NCBI RefSeq assembly: GCF_014705655.1
Contig: NZ_JACXIY010000022.1
Coordinates: 50,241 to 114,240 of the forward strand
DNA from: Paenibacillus arenilitoris
GTDB taxonomy: Bacteria; Bacillota; Bacilli; Paenibacillales; Paenibacillaceae
Length of the DNA: 64,000 nucleotides
Direction of reading: 5' to 3'
How positions within the stretch are numbered: position 1 is the first letter of the stretch; the number at the start of each line of letters is the position of its first letter. Positions 1 through 7,814 of this stretch are shown here, piece after piece. The position numbers were made by a program, and so were the translations under genes. The notes under the pieces are model-generated. The model was not told where the DNA came from. It ran no database searches and was given only the letters and a program-made list of their open reading frames with translations.

Positions 1-24
1 TAGAGATAGCGTTCGGGGGGAGGA

Positions 25-1077
25 ATGGTCGTGGCGGATCGCCGTTTAATCGGAATCATGGTGGCTTCCAAAACCGGAAGAAGGAAGATATTGAAGCTCT
101 ATCAACGGTATTGCGCATGCGATGCGGTGCTTTTTGCCTTTACGCCGGCGGATATCCGGTGGAAAAATCAACATATCGTCGGCCTTCAATTAAGCGGGGG
201 AAGCTGGCGGGAGAAAGCATTTCCTTTTCCTGATGCCGTCTATAATCAATGCTATAACAAAAGCGCGGCGGCGTTTCGGCCGTTAATAGACAAAATCGGC
301 ATCGGCAATTGCTTTAACGCCATTAATCGTTTAAATAAATGGGAAGTCTATCAATTATTAAGCCAATCGGAATTAAAAGCATTTTTGCCGGATGCGTTTC
401 TTTGCGATGAAGAGAAGTTGCTGGCGCTGGTTAAGCAACATAGGCTCCTATACCTGAAGCCATTCTATGGCAACAAAGGGAATGGGGTTTATCGGATCGA
501 ACGAATGGACAACGGGGATATTCATCTCTCCGAGCACAGCGTGGCTCCTGCCTATATTTGCAGGAACGACGAGCAATTTCGGAATAGAATAGCCGGCCTT
601 GCCGATTTGAAAGACTGCCTGGTTCAAAGAGGGATCCGCCTTAGCCGGGCGGAGGGGCGTTATTTTGATAGCCGCGCTCTTGTTCAAAAAAATATTCGCG
701 GCGAGTGGAGCCTGTCGGCGCTCGCGTGCAGGACGGCCTATGAAAACTATTTCAACACGAGTATCGTGAAGGACGTTTATGCTGCGGAGGAGCTTTTCTC
801 GACCCTTTATTCAGCCAATGAAAAGCTGGAACTCATGCGGTCCATGGAAACAATAAGCCTTGCAGCCGCCAACATGATGGATAACCATCTAGGGCTATTC
901 GGGGAATTAAGCGTTGATTTTGCTATCGATGCCGATCAGCGGCTATGGATCATCGAGCTTAATGGCAAACCGCAAAAAATGATATATAATCAGATTCGAA
1001 ACGTTAAGCATAAGCATCGGGTGTATAGCAGGCCGATCGAATACGCTTATTATTTAGCCGGATACGGGAGAGGATGA
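25..1077 (+). CDS. YheC/YheD-family ATP-grasp protein
   Basis: 350 aa. The C-terminal half has an ATP-grasp layout: a lysine/glycine-rich nucleotide-binding stretch (LKPFYGNKGNGVYRIE, about residues 145-160) and a late metal-binding stretch with acidic residues and Asn (DFAIDADQRLWIIELNGKP, about 300-320). In Bacillus the YheC/YheD family is associated with the spore coat; the substrate is not known, so a specific reaction is not claimed. The ATG at 25 follows GGGGGGAGG at a short spacing. Its stop overlaps the start of the NUDIX gene (ATGA), so the two are probably translationally coupled. Upstream context lies outside the window. Family call is firm, function is not. Confidence 0.85.
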   Translation: MVVADRRLIGIMVASKTGRRKILKLYQRYCACDAVLFAFTPADIRWKNQHIVGLQLSGGSWREKAFPFPDAVYNQCYNKSAAAFRPLIDKIGIGNCFNAINRLNKWEVYQLLSQSELKAFLPDAFLCDEEKLLALVKQHRLLYLKPFYGNKGNGVYRIERMDNGDIHLSEHSVAPAYICRNDEQFRNRIAGLADLKDCLVQRGIRLSRAEGRYFDSRALVQKNIRGEWSLSALACRTAYENYFNTSIVKDVYAAEELFSTLYSANEKLELMRSMETISLAAANMMDNHLGLFGELSVDFAIDADQRLWIIELNGKPQKMIYNQIRNVKHKHRVYSRPIEYAYYLAGYGRG

Positions 1078-1508
1078 TAACGGTGCGCAGAGTAGACGTG
1101 GCCTATGTACTTATTACGAATGATGAGCGGGATCGGGTGTTAATGGTCAGAAACGGCGGCTCGATGGTTTGGTCGCTTCCGGGCGGCGCGGTCGAGCCGA
1201 ACGAGTCGCTGGACGCCGCGGCGATCAGGGAAGCCAAGGAGGAGACGGGGCTGGATATCGAAGTGGGAGGGATTTGCGCCGTTAACGAGTGCGTGTTCGA
1301 GGGGCTTGGCGAGCATGCCGTCTTCTTTACGTTTAAAGCGAAGATCGCCGGCGGAGAGATCGAGATATCGCGGCCGGATGAAATCGTCGATGTGAAGTGG
1401 GTGCCGCTCGAAGAGGCGGATCGGCTAATGCCTTATCACAAGGATGGCGTACAGGCGTTGATCGGCAAGCCGGACGTCCCTTATCATGACCAAGGCAGGC
1501 GGGAATAG
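1074..1508 (+). CDS. NUDIX hydrolase
   Basis: 144 aa, usual size for a single-domain NUDIX enzyme. The Nudix box is complete at about residues 37-59: GGAVEPNESLDAAAIREAKE followed by ETGL, matching GX5EX7REUXEEXGU. Such enzymes cleave nucleoside diphosphates linked to another group using a divalent metal; the substrate cannot be read from the box. The start overlaps the stop of the YheC/D gene by 4 nt. The next gene is separated by a T-box leader, so this gene probably ends the first transcription unit. Confidence 0.9.
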   Translation: MITVRRVDVAYVLITNDERDRVLMVRNGGSMVWSLPGGAVEPNESLDAAAIREAKEETGLDIEVGGICAVNECVFEGLGEHAVFFTFKAKIAGGEIEISRPDEIVDVKWVPLEEADRLMPYHKDGVQALIGKPDVPYHDQGRRE

Positions 1509-1511
1509 CGG

Positions 1512-1541
1512 TTTACAGAAACGGGCATCATTTGATACGAT
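1512..1541 (+). promoter_or_regulatory. Putative sigma-A promoter of glnS leader
   Basis: TTTACA at 1512-1517, an 18-nt spacer, and TACGAT at 1536-1541, placed just upstream of the predicted T-box leader. It overlaps nothing but the last codons of the NUDIX gene region. The match is moderate and unconfirmed. Confidence 0.45.
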
Positions 1542-1551
1542 AGGTCCAATA

Positions 1552-1838
1552 ATGAAACGCGACGACGAGAAGAGTAGGGGAACATGGCCTTGCACAGAGA
1601 GCTCCGGATGGTGGGAAGGAGCGAAGCGCCTAACCTTGAACCAAGCCTCCGAGCGGCGCGCCGGAACCGATTGCGAGGAGATGGCGCGACGGGTGCTCCC
1701 GTTACCGGGCTAGAGTATAAGCATAGCAGGCTATGCCGTACTTGAAGAGGTTAATATGGCGACATATTAACGAAGCTGGGGTGGCACCGCGAACAATCTC
1801 GTCCCCAAGACGCAAAGTCTTGGGGGTGGGATTTTTTT
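1552..1838 (+). ncRNA. T-box leader, Gln (CAA) specifier
   Basis: Shows the ordered T-box landmarks: GAAGAGTAG near 1568, AGAGAG near 1596, GGTGGGAA near 1610, a specifier region GAACCAAGCC near 1638-1647, the T-box core GGGGTGGCACCGCG at about 1778-1791, and the terminator CCCCAAGAC (1803-1811) / GTCTTGGGG (1817-1825) with a T run at 1832-1838. The triplet CAA at 1642-1644 sits at the specifier position and encodes Gln, which agrees with the GlnRS gene that follows. Uncharged tRNA-Gln should therefore relieve termination. The specifier was placed by eye, not by folding. Confidence 0.9.
1802..1838 (+). terminator. T-box attenuator terminator of glnS
   Basis: Nine-base stem CCCCAAGAC / GTCTTGGGG with a 5-nt loop, followed by GTGGGA and seven T. 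It is the termination alternative of the T-box switch; the antiterminator would form with the GGTGGCACC core just upstream. Confidence 0.85.
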
Positions 1839-1876
1839 GTTTGCCGGAAAGCCATAACGATGAGGAGGAGCCTGCC

Positions 1877-3559
1877 ATGAGCAACGAAATCGTGAACGAC
1901 ACGGACCATTTTTTATTTAAGCTGATCTGCGGGGAGCTTGAGGCAAGCGGCTTCGGCAGAGGGATGCGCACGCGGTTTCCGCCCGAGCCGAACGGTTATC
2001 TGCATATCGGAAGCGCCTACGCGATCCATTCGAACTACGAGATCGCGCGGCGGTTCGGCGGGCAATTCCACCTGCGTTTCGACGATACGAATCCGTTGAA
2101 GGAAGACATCGAATACGTGCGGGCGATCATCGAGGACATCAAGTGGCTCGGTTACGACCCGGGCGAGCATATTTACTACGGCTCTGATTACTCGGACGAT
2201 ATTTATCGGGCCGCGGTGAAGCTGATCGAGCGGGGTAAAGCGTACGTATGCGAGCTGACGCCCGAGGAAGTGACCGAATACCGCGGAACCTTGACCGAGC
2301 CGGGCAGGAATAGCCCGTATCGGGACCGCCCGGCCGGGGAGAACCTGGCCTTGTTCGCGGCGATGAAGAAGGGGGAGCGCCCCGCCGGCTCGATGGTGCT
2401 GCGCGCCAAGATCGACATGGCTTCTCCCAATATGAACATGAGGGATCCCGTCCTGTACCGGATCATCCACGCCGAGCATTACCGGACGGGCCGCGACTGG
2501 TGCGTCTACCCGATGTACGATTTCGCGCATCCGATCCAAGACGCGATCGAAGGCATCACCTATTCCTTGTGCTCGATCGAATTCAAGGACCATCGGCCGC
2601 TGTACGAATGGGTGCTGCGCGAGCTGGACATACCCGAGCCGCCGCGCCAACGGGAGTTCGGCAGGCTCAGCTTGACGGGGGTCGTAACGAGCAAGCGGTT
2701 TTTGCGGCAGCTGGTCGAAGGGGGCTACGTCGACGGCTGGGACGATCCGAGGCTGCCGACGATCAAGGGCTTGCGACGGCGCGGCTTTACGCCGGAGAGC
2801 ATACGGCGCTTCATCGAGGAGATCGGCAGCATCCGCACCCAGAGCACGGTGGATATCTCGATGCTCGAGCATTCGCTCCGGCAGGACCTGAAGGACAGGA
2901 CATCCGGCATCATGGCCGTGCTTCGTCCCTTGAAGGTCGTCATCGCGAATTACCCGGAGGGCGGCTCCGAGCTGCTGACCGTCGAGAACAACAGCGGCAA
3001 CGAAGCGCTTGGGCGAAGGGAAGTGCCGTTTGCCAAAGTTATCTATATCGAGCGGGACGACTTCGCCGAGCATCCGCCGAAGGGCTTTCACCGGCTGTCG
3101 CCCGGCGCGGAGGTCAGGCTGAAGGGGGCCTATTTCATCAAGTGCGAGGAAGTCGTGAAGGATCCGGCAACGGGAGAAGTGACCGAGCTGCGCTGCACGT
3201 ACGATCCGCAGACGAAGAGCGGGACCTGCTTCGCGGGCCGGAAGGTGAAGGGGACGATCCACTGGGTTTCGGCGGAGCATGCCGTGAGAGCCGACGTTCG
3301 GCTGTACGAGAAGCTTCTGCTGAAGGAGGAGCAGCCGAAGGACGACGGGGAATCGTGGGAGTCGCTCGTCAATCCGGATTCGCTCCTGCTGCTGAAGGAT
3401 TGTTTGCTTGAGCCGGCCGCGCGGCTGGTGCGCCCGGAGGAAAAGGTGCAATTTTTCCGTCACGGCTACTTCAGCGCGGACCCGAAATACGGGGCGGAAG
3501 GCCGGCCGGCGTTCAACCGCATCGTGCCGCTGAAGGACACATGGAATAAATCGCAATGA
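1877..3559 (+). CDS. glnS: Glutaminyl-tRNA synthetase with altered class-I motifs
   Basis: 560 aa, close to the usual 550 aa; no YqeY fusion. Charges tRNA-Gln. The N-terminal motif region reads PPEPNGYLHIGSAYA, so the canonical HIGH has Ser in the last position, and the KMSKS-equivalent reads VVTSKRFL where the usual GlnRS form is (V)MSKR. The rest of the catalytic fold is well conserved (DDTNPLKEDIEYV, CSIEFKDHRPLYEW, DDPRLPTIKGLRRRG), as is the C-terminal anticodon-binding barrel. The ATG at 1877 follows GAGGAGGAG; the frame is open further upstream but that part is the T-box leader. Regulated by the leader with CAA specifier. Many Bacillota make Gln-tRNA by the amidotransferase route, so this may be an auxiliary enzyme. 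Confidence 0.93.
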   Translation: MSNEIVNDTDHFLFKLICGELEASGFGRGMRTRFPPEPNGYLHIGSAYAIHSNYEIARRFGGQFHLRFDDTNPLKEDIEYVRAIIEDIKWLGYDPGEHIYYGSDYSDDIYRAAVKLIERGKAYVCELTPEEVTEYRGTLTEPGRNSPYRDRPAGENLALFAAMKKGERPAGSMVLRAKIDMASPNMNMRDPVLYRIIHAEHYRTGRDWCVYPMYDFAHPIQDAIEGITYSLCSIEFKDHRPLYEWVLRELDIPEPPRQREFGRLSLTGVVTSKRFLRQLVEGGYVDGWDDPRLPTIKGLRRRGFTPESIRRFIEEIGSIRTQSTVDISMLEHSLRQDLKDRTSGIMAVLRPLKVVIANYPEGGSELLTVENNSGNEALGRREVPFAKVIYIERDDFAEHPPKGFHRLSPGAEVRLKGAYFIKCEEVVKDPATGEVTELRCTYDPQTKSGTCFAGRKVKGTIHWVSAEHAVRADVRLYEKLLLKEEQPKDDGESWESLVNPDSLLLLKDCLLEPAARLVRPEEKVQFFRHGYFSADPKYGAEGRPAFNRIVPLKDTWNKSQ

Positions 3560-3573
3560 ATGCGAGAAAGGCA

Positions 3574-3604
3574 AGGGAGGGCAACAGCTGCCCTCTCTTT
3601 TTTG
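3574..3604 (+). terminator. Rho-independent terminator of glnS
   Basis: GGGAGGGCA / TGCCCTCTC stem-loop directly after the glnS stop, followed by a six-T run at about 3598-3603. Confidence 0.85.
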
Positions 3605-3695
3605 TATGCTGTGCGCTTGACCGAAGCGGAGGCTCGTTGCGCAACGGACCTCGGAGCCGCTATACGTTGATTGGCCCGCCATACCTATGACCAGC

Positions 3696-3900
3696 TAATG
3701 AGGCAAACTCATTAAATTGTGAGGCAAACCTCACTCTTTTCGCCGTCTGCGTAGAAATTAGTTGAAATAGTGAGGGAAACCTCACTCGCCATGAGGCGGG
3801 ATTCACGGGGAATGAGGTTTACCTCACTAATTCGTAAGCGGGGGACTATTTGAATTGAATTAGTGAGTCTAGGCTCACAAATTGTGAAAGCAACCTCATT
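3696..3900. repeat. Cluster of TGAGG..CCTCA palindromes
   Basis: Gene-free island between glnS and the sugar ABC operon. It holds at least five short inverted repeats: TAATGAG-N5-CTCATTA at 3696-3714, GTGAGG-CAAA-CCTCAC at 3719-3734, AGTGAGG-GAAA-CCTCACT at 3769-3786, TGAGG-TTTA-CCTCA at 3813-3826, GTGAG-N6-CTCAC at 3863-3878, and a weak one at about 3884-3899. Most are preceded by an AATT(A)-like stretch. The arms are kept while the 4-nt loop changes. No open frame is credible here. Confidence 0.8.
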
Positions 3901-4058
3901 CCTCTACCCTCTGCCCCTGCCTCCGGGCTGCCCACCCGAAAAACGGAACCCCGAATACGAAATCTGAAGCCTTACGGGATTCTGGGCAACCTTCTACAAT
4001 GGAGCTATATCGCTGCAAAGGCTTACAACAGATTCGCTACACCATGGAGGTTATTATC

Positions 4059-5030
4059 GTGAAGACACACCTCGAACCGGCGCCGGCGGCGCTGCGTGCC
4101 GGAGAGACCAAGGCGGCTGCCCGGGGCAGATGGCTGAGGAAGCTGTACGGCCAACGGCATATTCAGATCATGGCGCTGCTCGGCGTCATTTGGATGGTCA
4201 TCTTCAACTACGTTCCGATGTACGGGGTCATTATCGCCTTCAAGGAGTTCAACATCGTCAAAGCGATCAGCGCGGCGCCGTGGGTCGGCTTCGGCCACTT
4301 CAAGGAATTTTTCGGGGACGAGAGCTTCGCGAACGTCATGAGGAACACGCTCGGCATCAGCCTTATCAAGCTGGCGATCGGGTTTCCGCTTCCGATTCTG
4401 TTCGCCCTGTTCCTGAACGAGGTCCGTTCCGTCGTTTTCAAAAAATCGATCCAGACGATCTCATACTTGCCCCACTTCCTGTCGTGGGTCATCCTCGGCG
4501 GCATTCTGACGACGTGGCTCGCGGACGTGGGCATCGTGAACAACATCCTGCTCGCCCTGCATCTGATCGACGAGCCGATCTCGTACTTGGCGGAGCCAAG
4601 CTATTTCTGGAGCATCATTATCGCGTCGGACATTTGGAAGGAGCTCGGCTGGTCGGCGATCATCTACCTCGCGGCCATCGCGAGCGTATCGCCGGAATTG
4701 TACGAAGCGGCGACGATCGACGGCGCGGGACGTTTTCAAAAAATGTGGTACGTGACGCTGCCTTCCATCAAGGCGACGATCTCGATCCTGTTCATTCTGG
4801 CGGTCAGCGGCGTGCTGAACTCCAACTTCGACCAAATTCTCGTGCTGCGCAACTCGCTGAACGAGAGCGCCAGCAACGTCATCGATATTTACGTGTACCA
4901 GACGGGCATGCAGCAGGGCCGCTATTCGTACTCCACCGCGGTCGGCCTGTTCAAATCCGCGATCGCGCTCATTCTGCTGCTCCTCGCCAACCGGGTTACG
5001 AAAAAAATGAACGATACTTCGCTTTTCTAG
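4059..5030 (+). CDS. LplB-type sugar ABC permease
   Basis: 323 aa from a GTG at 4059, chosen because GGAGG lies 8 nt upstream; an ATG at 3999 would add 20 residues of unlikely sequence. Six hydrophobic segments are visible, and the EAA-type cytoplasmic loop reads LYEAATIDGAGRFQKMW (about residues 210-226), which docks to an ATPase. Matches the LplB branch of binding-protein-dependent polysaccharide transporters. No ATPase gene is in the cluster, which is normal for this family where a shared MsmX-type ATPase serves several importers. Heads a run with the second permease (18 nt gap) and binding lipoprotein. Confidence 0.9.
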   Translation: MKTHLEPAPAALRAGETKAAARGRWLRKLYGQRHIQIMALLGVIWMVIFNYVPMYGVIIAFKEFNIVKAISAAPWVGFGHFKEFFGDESFANVMRNTLGISLIKLAIGFPLPILFALFLNEVRSVVFKKSIQTISYLPHFLSWVILGGILTTWLADVGIVNNILLALHLIDEPISYLAEPSYFWSIIIASDIWKELGWSAIIYLAAIASVSPELYEAATIDGAGRFQKMWYVTLPSIKATISILFILAVSGVLNSNFDQILVLRNSLNESASNVIDIYVYQTGMQQGRYSYSTAVGLFKSAIALILLLLANRVTKKMNDTSLF

Positions 5031-5048
5031 AACAGGAGGCTGCAGGCC

Positions 5049-5936
5049 GTGTTTCGTTTAAAACGCAAAACAAAGGGAGAAGCTTTCTTCGACCTCTTCA
5101 ACAACTTCGGCATGCTGCTCGTCTGCTTCGCCACGCTCTATCCGATCTGGTACGTGCTCGTCAATGCGTTCAACGAGGGGCAGGACGGCATGCGCGGCGG
5201 CATCTACTGGTGGCCGCGGGTATTCAGCCTGGAGAGCTTCGAAGCGGTGTTCCAGAGCAGCGGCATCATGACGGCGATGGGCATTACGGTCGCCAAGACG
5301 GTGCTCGGCACGCTTATCCACGTGTTTTTTACGGCGATGGTCGCGTACGCGTTCTCCCGCAAAAACCTGATCGGGGGCAAAATCTACATTTTCGTCGGCA
5401 CCGTCACGCTGTTCTTCGGCGGCGGCCTTATCCCGACCTACCTGCTCATGAGGGATCTGCAGCTGCTCGACAACTTCATGGTCTATATCATCCCGGCGAT
5501 GTTCAGCTTCTTCGACCTGATCATCTTCATGACCTTCTTCCGGGAAATACCGGACGGTCTGGAGGAAGCGGCCAAGATCGACGGGGCGAACGACTGGTCC
5601 ATTCTGCTGCGGGTCGTCCTGCCGGTGTCGATGCCGGTCATCGCGACGATCGCCCTGTTCCACGGCGTCTACCAATGGAACGATTATTTTGCGGGCGTCA
5701 TCTATATGAACAACATGGACATGCAGCCGATTCAAACGTACTTGTACCGCGTCGTGGCCCAGTCGAGCTCCAACCAGATGGTGGCCGCCATACCGGGCGG
5801 CATCGGCAAGACGGTGACGTCGCAGTCCATCAAGCTGGCGACCATGGTCGTGACGACCCTGCCGATCGTCCTCGTCTACCCGTTCTTGCAGAAGTATTTC
5901 GTCAAAGGGATGATGATCGGCTCGATCAAAGGCTAA
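5049..5936 (+). CDS. YtcP/AraQ-type sugar ABC permease
   Basis: 295 aa, GTG start preceded by AGGAGG at 5035-5040. Partner permease of the upstream gene in the heterodimeric channel. Six membrane segments; EAA loop LEEAAKIDGANDWSILL at about residues 172-188; C-terminus ends in the typical KYFVKGMMIGSIKG. Carbohydrate ABC transporter permease of the CUT1 group. Confidence 0.9.
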   Translation: MFRLKRKTKGEAFFDLFNNFGMLLVCFATLYPIWYVLVNAFNEGQDGMRGGIYWWPRVFSLESFEAVFQSSGIMTAMGITVAKTVLGTLIHVFFTAMVAYAFSRKNLIGGKIYIFVGTVTLFFGGGLIPTYLLMRDLQLLDNFMVYIIPAMFSFFDLIIFMTFFREIPDGLEEAAKIDGANDWSILLRVVLPVSMPVIATIALFHGVYQWNDYFAGVIYMNNMDMQPIQTYLYRVVAQSSSNQMVAAIPGGIGKTVTSQSIKLATMVVTTLPIVLVYPFLQKYFVKGMMIGSIKG

Positions 5937-6016
5937 TTCCGGCATTGCCTTCCGCCTTTACGACGCGGAGGATTGCATATATCATTATTTATTCGAACAG
6001 AGAAGGGGAAACGAAT

Positions 6017-7684
6017 ATGAACAAGAAGCACACGTTCAACAGGCTGTTCCTGCCGGTGCTGGCATCGGCGCTGCTATTCACGGCCGCTTGTTCTTCGAAC
6101 GGCGGCGGCAACGCCGGGAAGGAAGAGGGGAGCGCGCCCCCCGCGGAGGACGTGAAGCTGACCCAGGACGACAAAGGCTGGGAGCTGGACAAATCGCCGA
6201 TTACGTTCGACTGGTACATTAACTTCTCCTGGTTCCCGAACAAGTGGGGCGTCGACGCGACAAGCAAGTACATTACGGAGAAGACGGGCGTCAACGTCAA
6301 TTTCATCGTCCCTGCCGGCAACGAGGCGGAGAAGATGAACACGATGATCGCCTCCGGCACGCTGCCCGACTTCATTACGCTCGGCTGGTACGAGGACGCC
6401 GTCAAAAAAATGATCGAGGGCGATCTGGTGCTGCCGCTGAACGAGCTCGCCGACGAGTACGACCCCTACTTCTACAAAGTGACCGATCCGGCGAAGCTGT
6501 CCTGGTACACGCAGGAGGACGGCAACGTGTACGGCTATCCGAACGCTTCGTCCTCTCCCAAGGATTACGAGAAATTCGGCGACAACATCACGTCGACCCA
6601 AACGTTCCTCGTGCGCAAGGACATGTACGAGGCGCTGGGCAAACCGGACATGCGCACGCCGGAAGGGTTCCTGAAGGCGCTTGCCGACGCGAAGGAGATG
6701 TTCCCGGACGTGAACGGCCAGCCGCTGATCCCGCTCGGCATGTACGACTTCAACGAGACGGGCAACGCGTCGCTGCAGCATTACATTCAGAACTTCCTGG
6801 CGATTCCTTACGACAAGGACGGCCAGCTGTACGACCGCGACACGGATCCCGAATACGTGAAATGGCTCAAAACGATGCGCCAGGCGAACGAGAACGGGCT
6901 GCTGGCCAAAGATATTTTCATCGACAAGCGTCCGCAAATGGAAGAGAAGATCGCGCAGGGCCGCTACTTCGCGATGCTGTACGCCAGAAGCGATCTGGCC
7001 AACCAGCAGAACGCGCTGTACGCGAACGATCCGAACTCGGTCTATATCGCGGTCGACGGTCCGGCGAACGCGAACCTGGACCAGCCGACGCTCGCCGGCC
7101 CTTCGATCTCCGGCTGGACGGTGACGCTCATCTCCAAGAACGTGAAGGACAAGGCGCGCGCCATCCGCTTCCTGGATTACCTGATCTCCGAAGAAGGGCA
7201 GCACGACACGTTCTTCGGCAAGCAAGGCGTAACGTGGGATACGATCGACGGCAAGGATCAATTCCTGCCGGATGCCTTGAACCTGCTGAATACGGACCGC
7301 GGCGCGTTCGACAAGCAGCACGGCGCGTCCCATACGTTCTGGATGATGATGGACACGAACCTGACGCCGATCTGGTCGCCGCCGGCGGTCGAGCCGTTCA
7401 AGCAAATGGAGGATTGGACGCGCGGCAAGGCGAAGAGCTTGTCCCAGTTCGACCAGCTTAATCCGACGGGCAATTCCGAAGAAGGCATCATGAATACGAA
7501 GATCAGCCAGGAGATCGGCAAAGTGCTTCCGAAGCTCGTGCTCGCCAAGTCGGAAGCCGAGTTCGACAAGATTTGGGAAGATTATCTGGCGAAGCGCGAC
7601 TCCCTCGGCTTCGAGACGGTTCAGGCGTACAAACAGAAGAAATACGAAGAGAACGTCGCGAAACTGGCGGAATTTTTGAAATAA
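6017..7684 (+). CDS. Extracellular sugar-binding lipoprotein
   Basis: 555 aa. The first 26 residues are a lipoprotein signal (MNKKHTFNRLF..) with lipobox FTAAC, after which a Gly/Glu-rich linker follows. The large (over 500 aa) size and position after an LplB/YtcP permease pair fit the YtcQ/LipO group of oligosaccharide-binding proteins. ATG at 6017 follows AGAAGGGGA. It should capture the sugar outside the membrane for the two upstream permeases. A strong terminator follows, yet the sensor kinase pair is next on the same strand. Confidence 0.9.
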   Translation: MNKKHTFNRLFLPVLASALLFTAACSSNGGGNAGKEEGSAPPAEDVKLTQDDKGWELDKSPITFDWYINFSWFPNKWGVDATSKYITEKTGVNVNFIVPAGNEAEKMNTMIASGTLPDFITLGWYEDAVKKMIEGDLVLPLNELADEYDPYFYKVTDPAKLSWYTQEDGNVYGYPNASSSPKDYEKFGDNITSTQTFLVRKDMYEALGKPDMRTPEGFLKALADAKEMFPDVNGQPLIPLGMYDFNETGNASLQHYIQNFLAIPYDKDGQLYDRDTDPEYVKWLKTMRQANENGLLAKDIFIDKRPQMEEKIAQGRYFAMLYARSDLANQQNALYANDPNSVYIAVDGPANANLDQPTLAGPSISGWTVTLISKNVKDKARAIRFLDYLISEEGQHDTFFGKQGVTWDTIDGKDQFLPDALNLLNTDRGAFDKQHGASHTFWMMMDTNLTPIWSPPAVEPFKQMEDWTRGKAKSLSQFDQLNPTGNSEEGIMNTKISQEIGKVLPKLVLAKSEAEFDKIWEDYLAKRDSLGFETVQAYKQKKYEENVAKLAEFLK

Positions 7685-7725
7685 GCGATCGAAGCAGCAC
7701 GGCGGGCATGTCCACGCAGCGAAAG

Positions 7726-7762
7726 GTACTCCGGAGCCGTTATCGGCCCGGAGTGCTTTTTG
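7726..7762 (+). terminator. Rho-independent terminator
   Basis: ACTCCGG (7728-7734) pairs with CCGGAGT (7748-7754), followed by GC and a T run. Lies between the binding protein and the sensor kinase genes, separating transport and regulator units at least partly. Confidence 0.75.
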
Positions 7763-7814
7763 TCGCATTTCGGCTATAATAGGGAATTAAACGCGAAGCG
7801 GAAGTGGGAGCAGC

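Noticed and set aside
1733..1876. N-terminal extension of GlnRS
   Set aside because: This part is the T-box core and terminator, and lacks a start with a ribosome binding site.
1913..3682. Long minus-strand frame opposite glnS (589 codons)
   Set aside because: Arg/Leu/Pro-rich composition typical of antisense frames in GC-rich genes; no ribosome binding site or family features. The same holds for long antisense frames at 6074-7768, 9652-11364, 17424-18962, 27572-29449, 39050-41302 and 61668-63632.
3696..3900. CRISPR array
   Set aside because: Units are short imperfect palindromes with irregular spacing, no constant repeat of 23-40 nt, and no cas genes.
4130..6016. Upstream extension of the binding-protein frame across both permease genes
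   Set aside because: It is an alternate frame of the permeases that happens to stay open; the real gene starts at 6017 with a lipoprotein signal.
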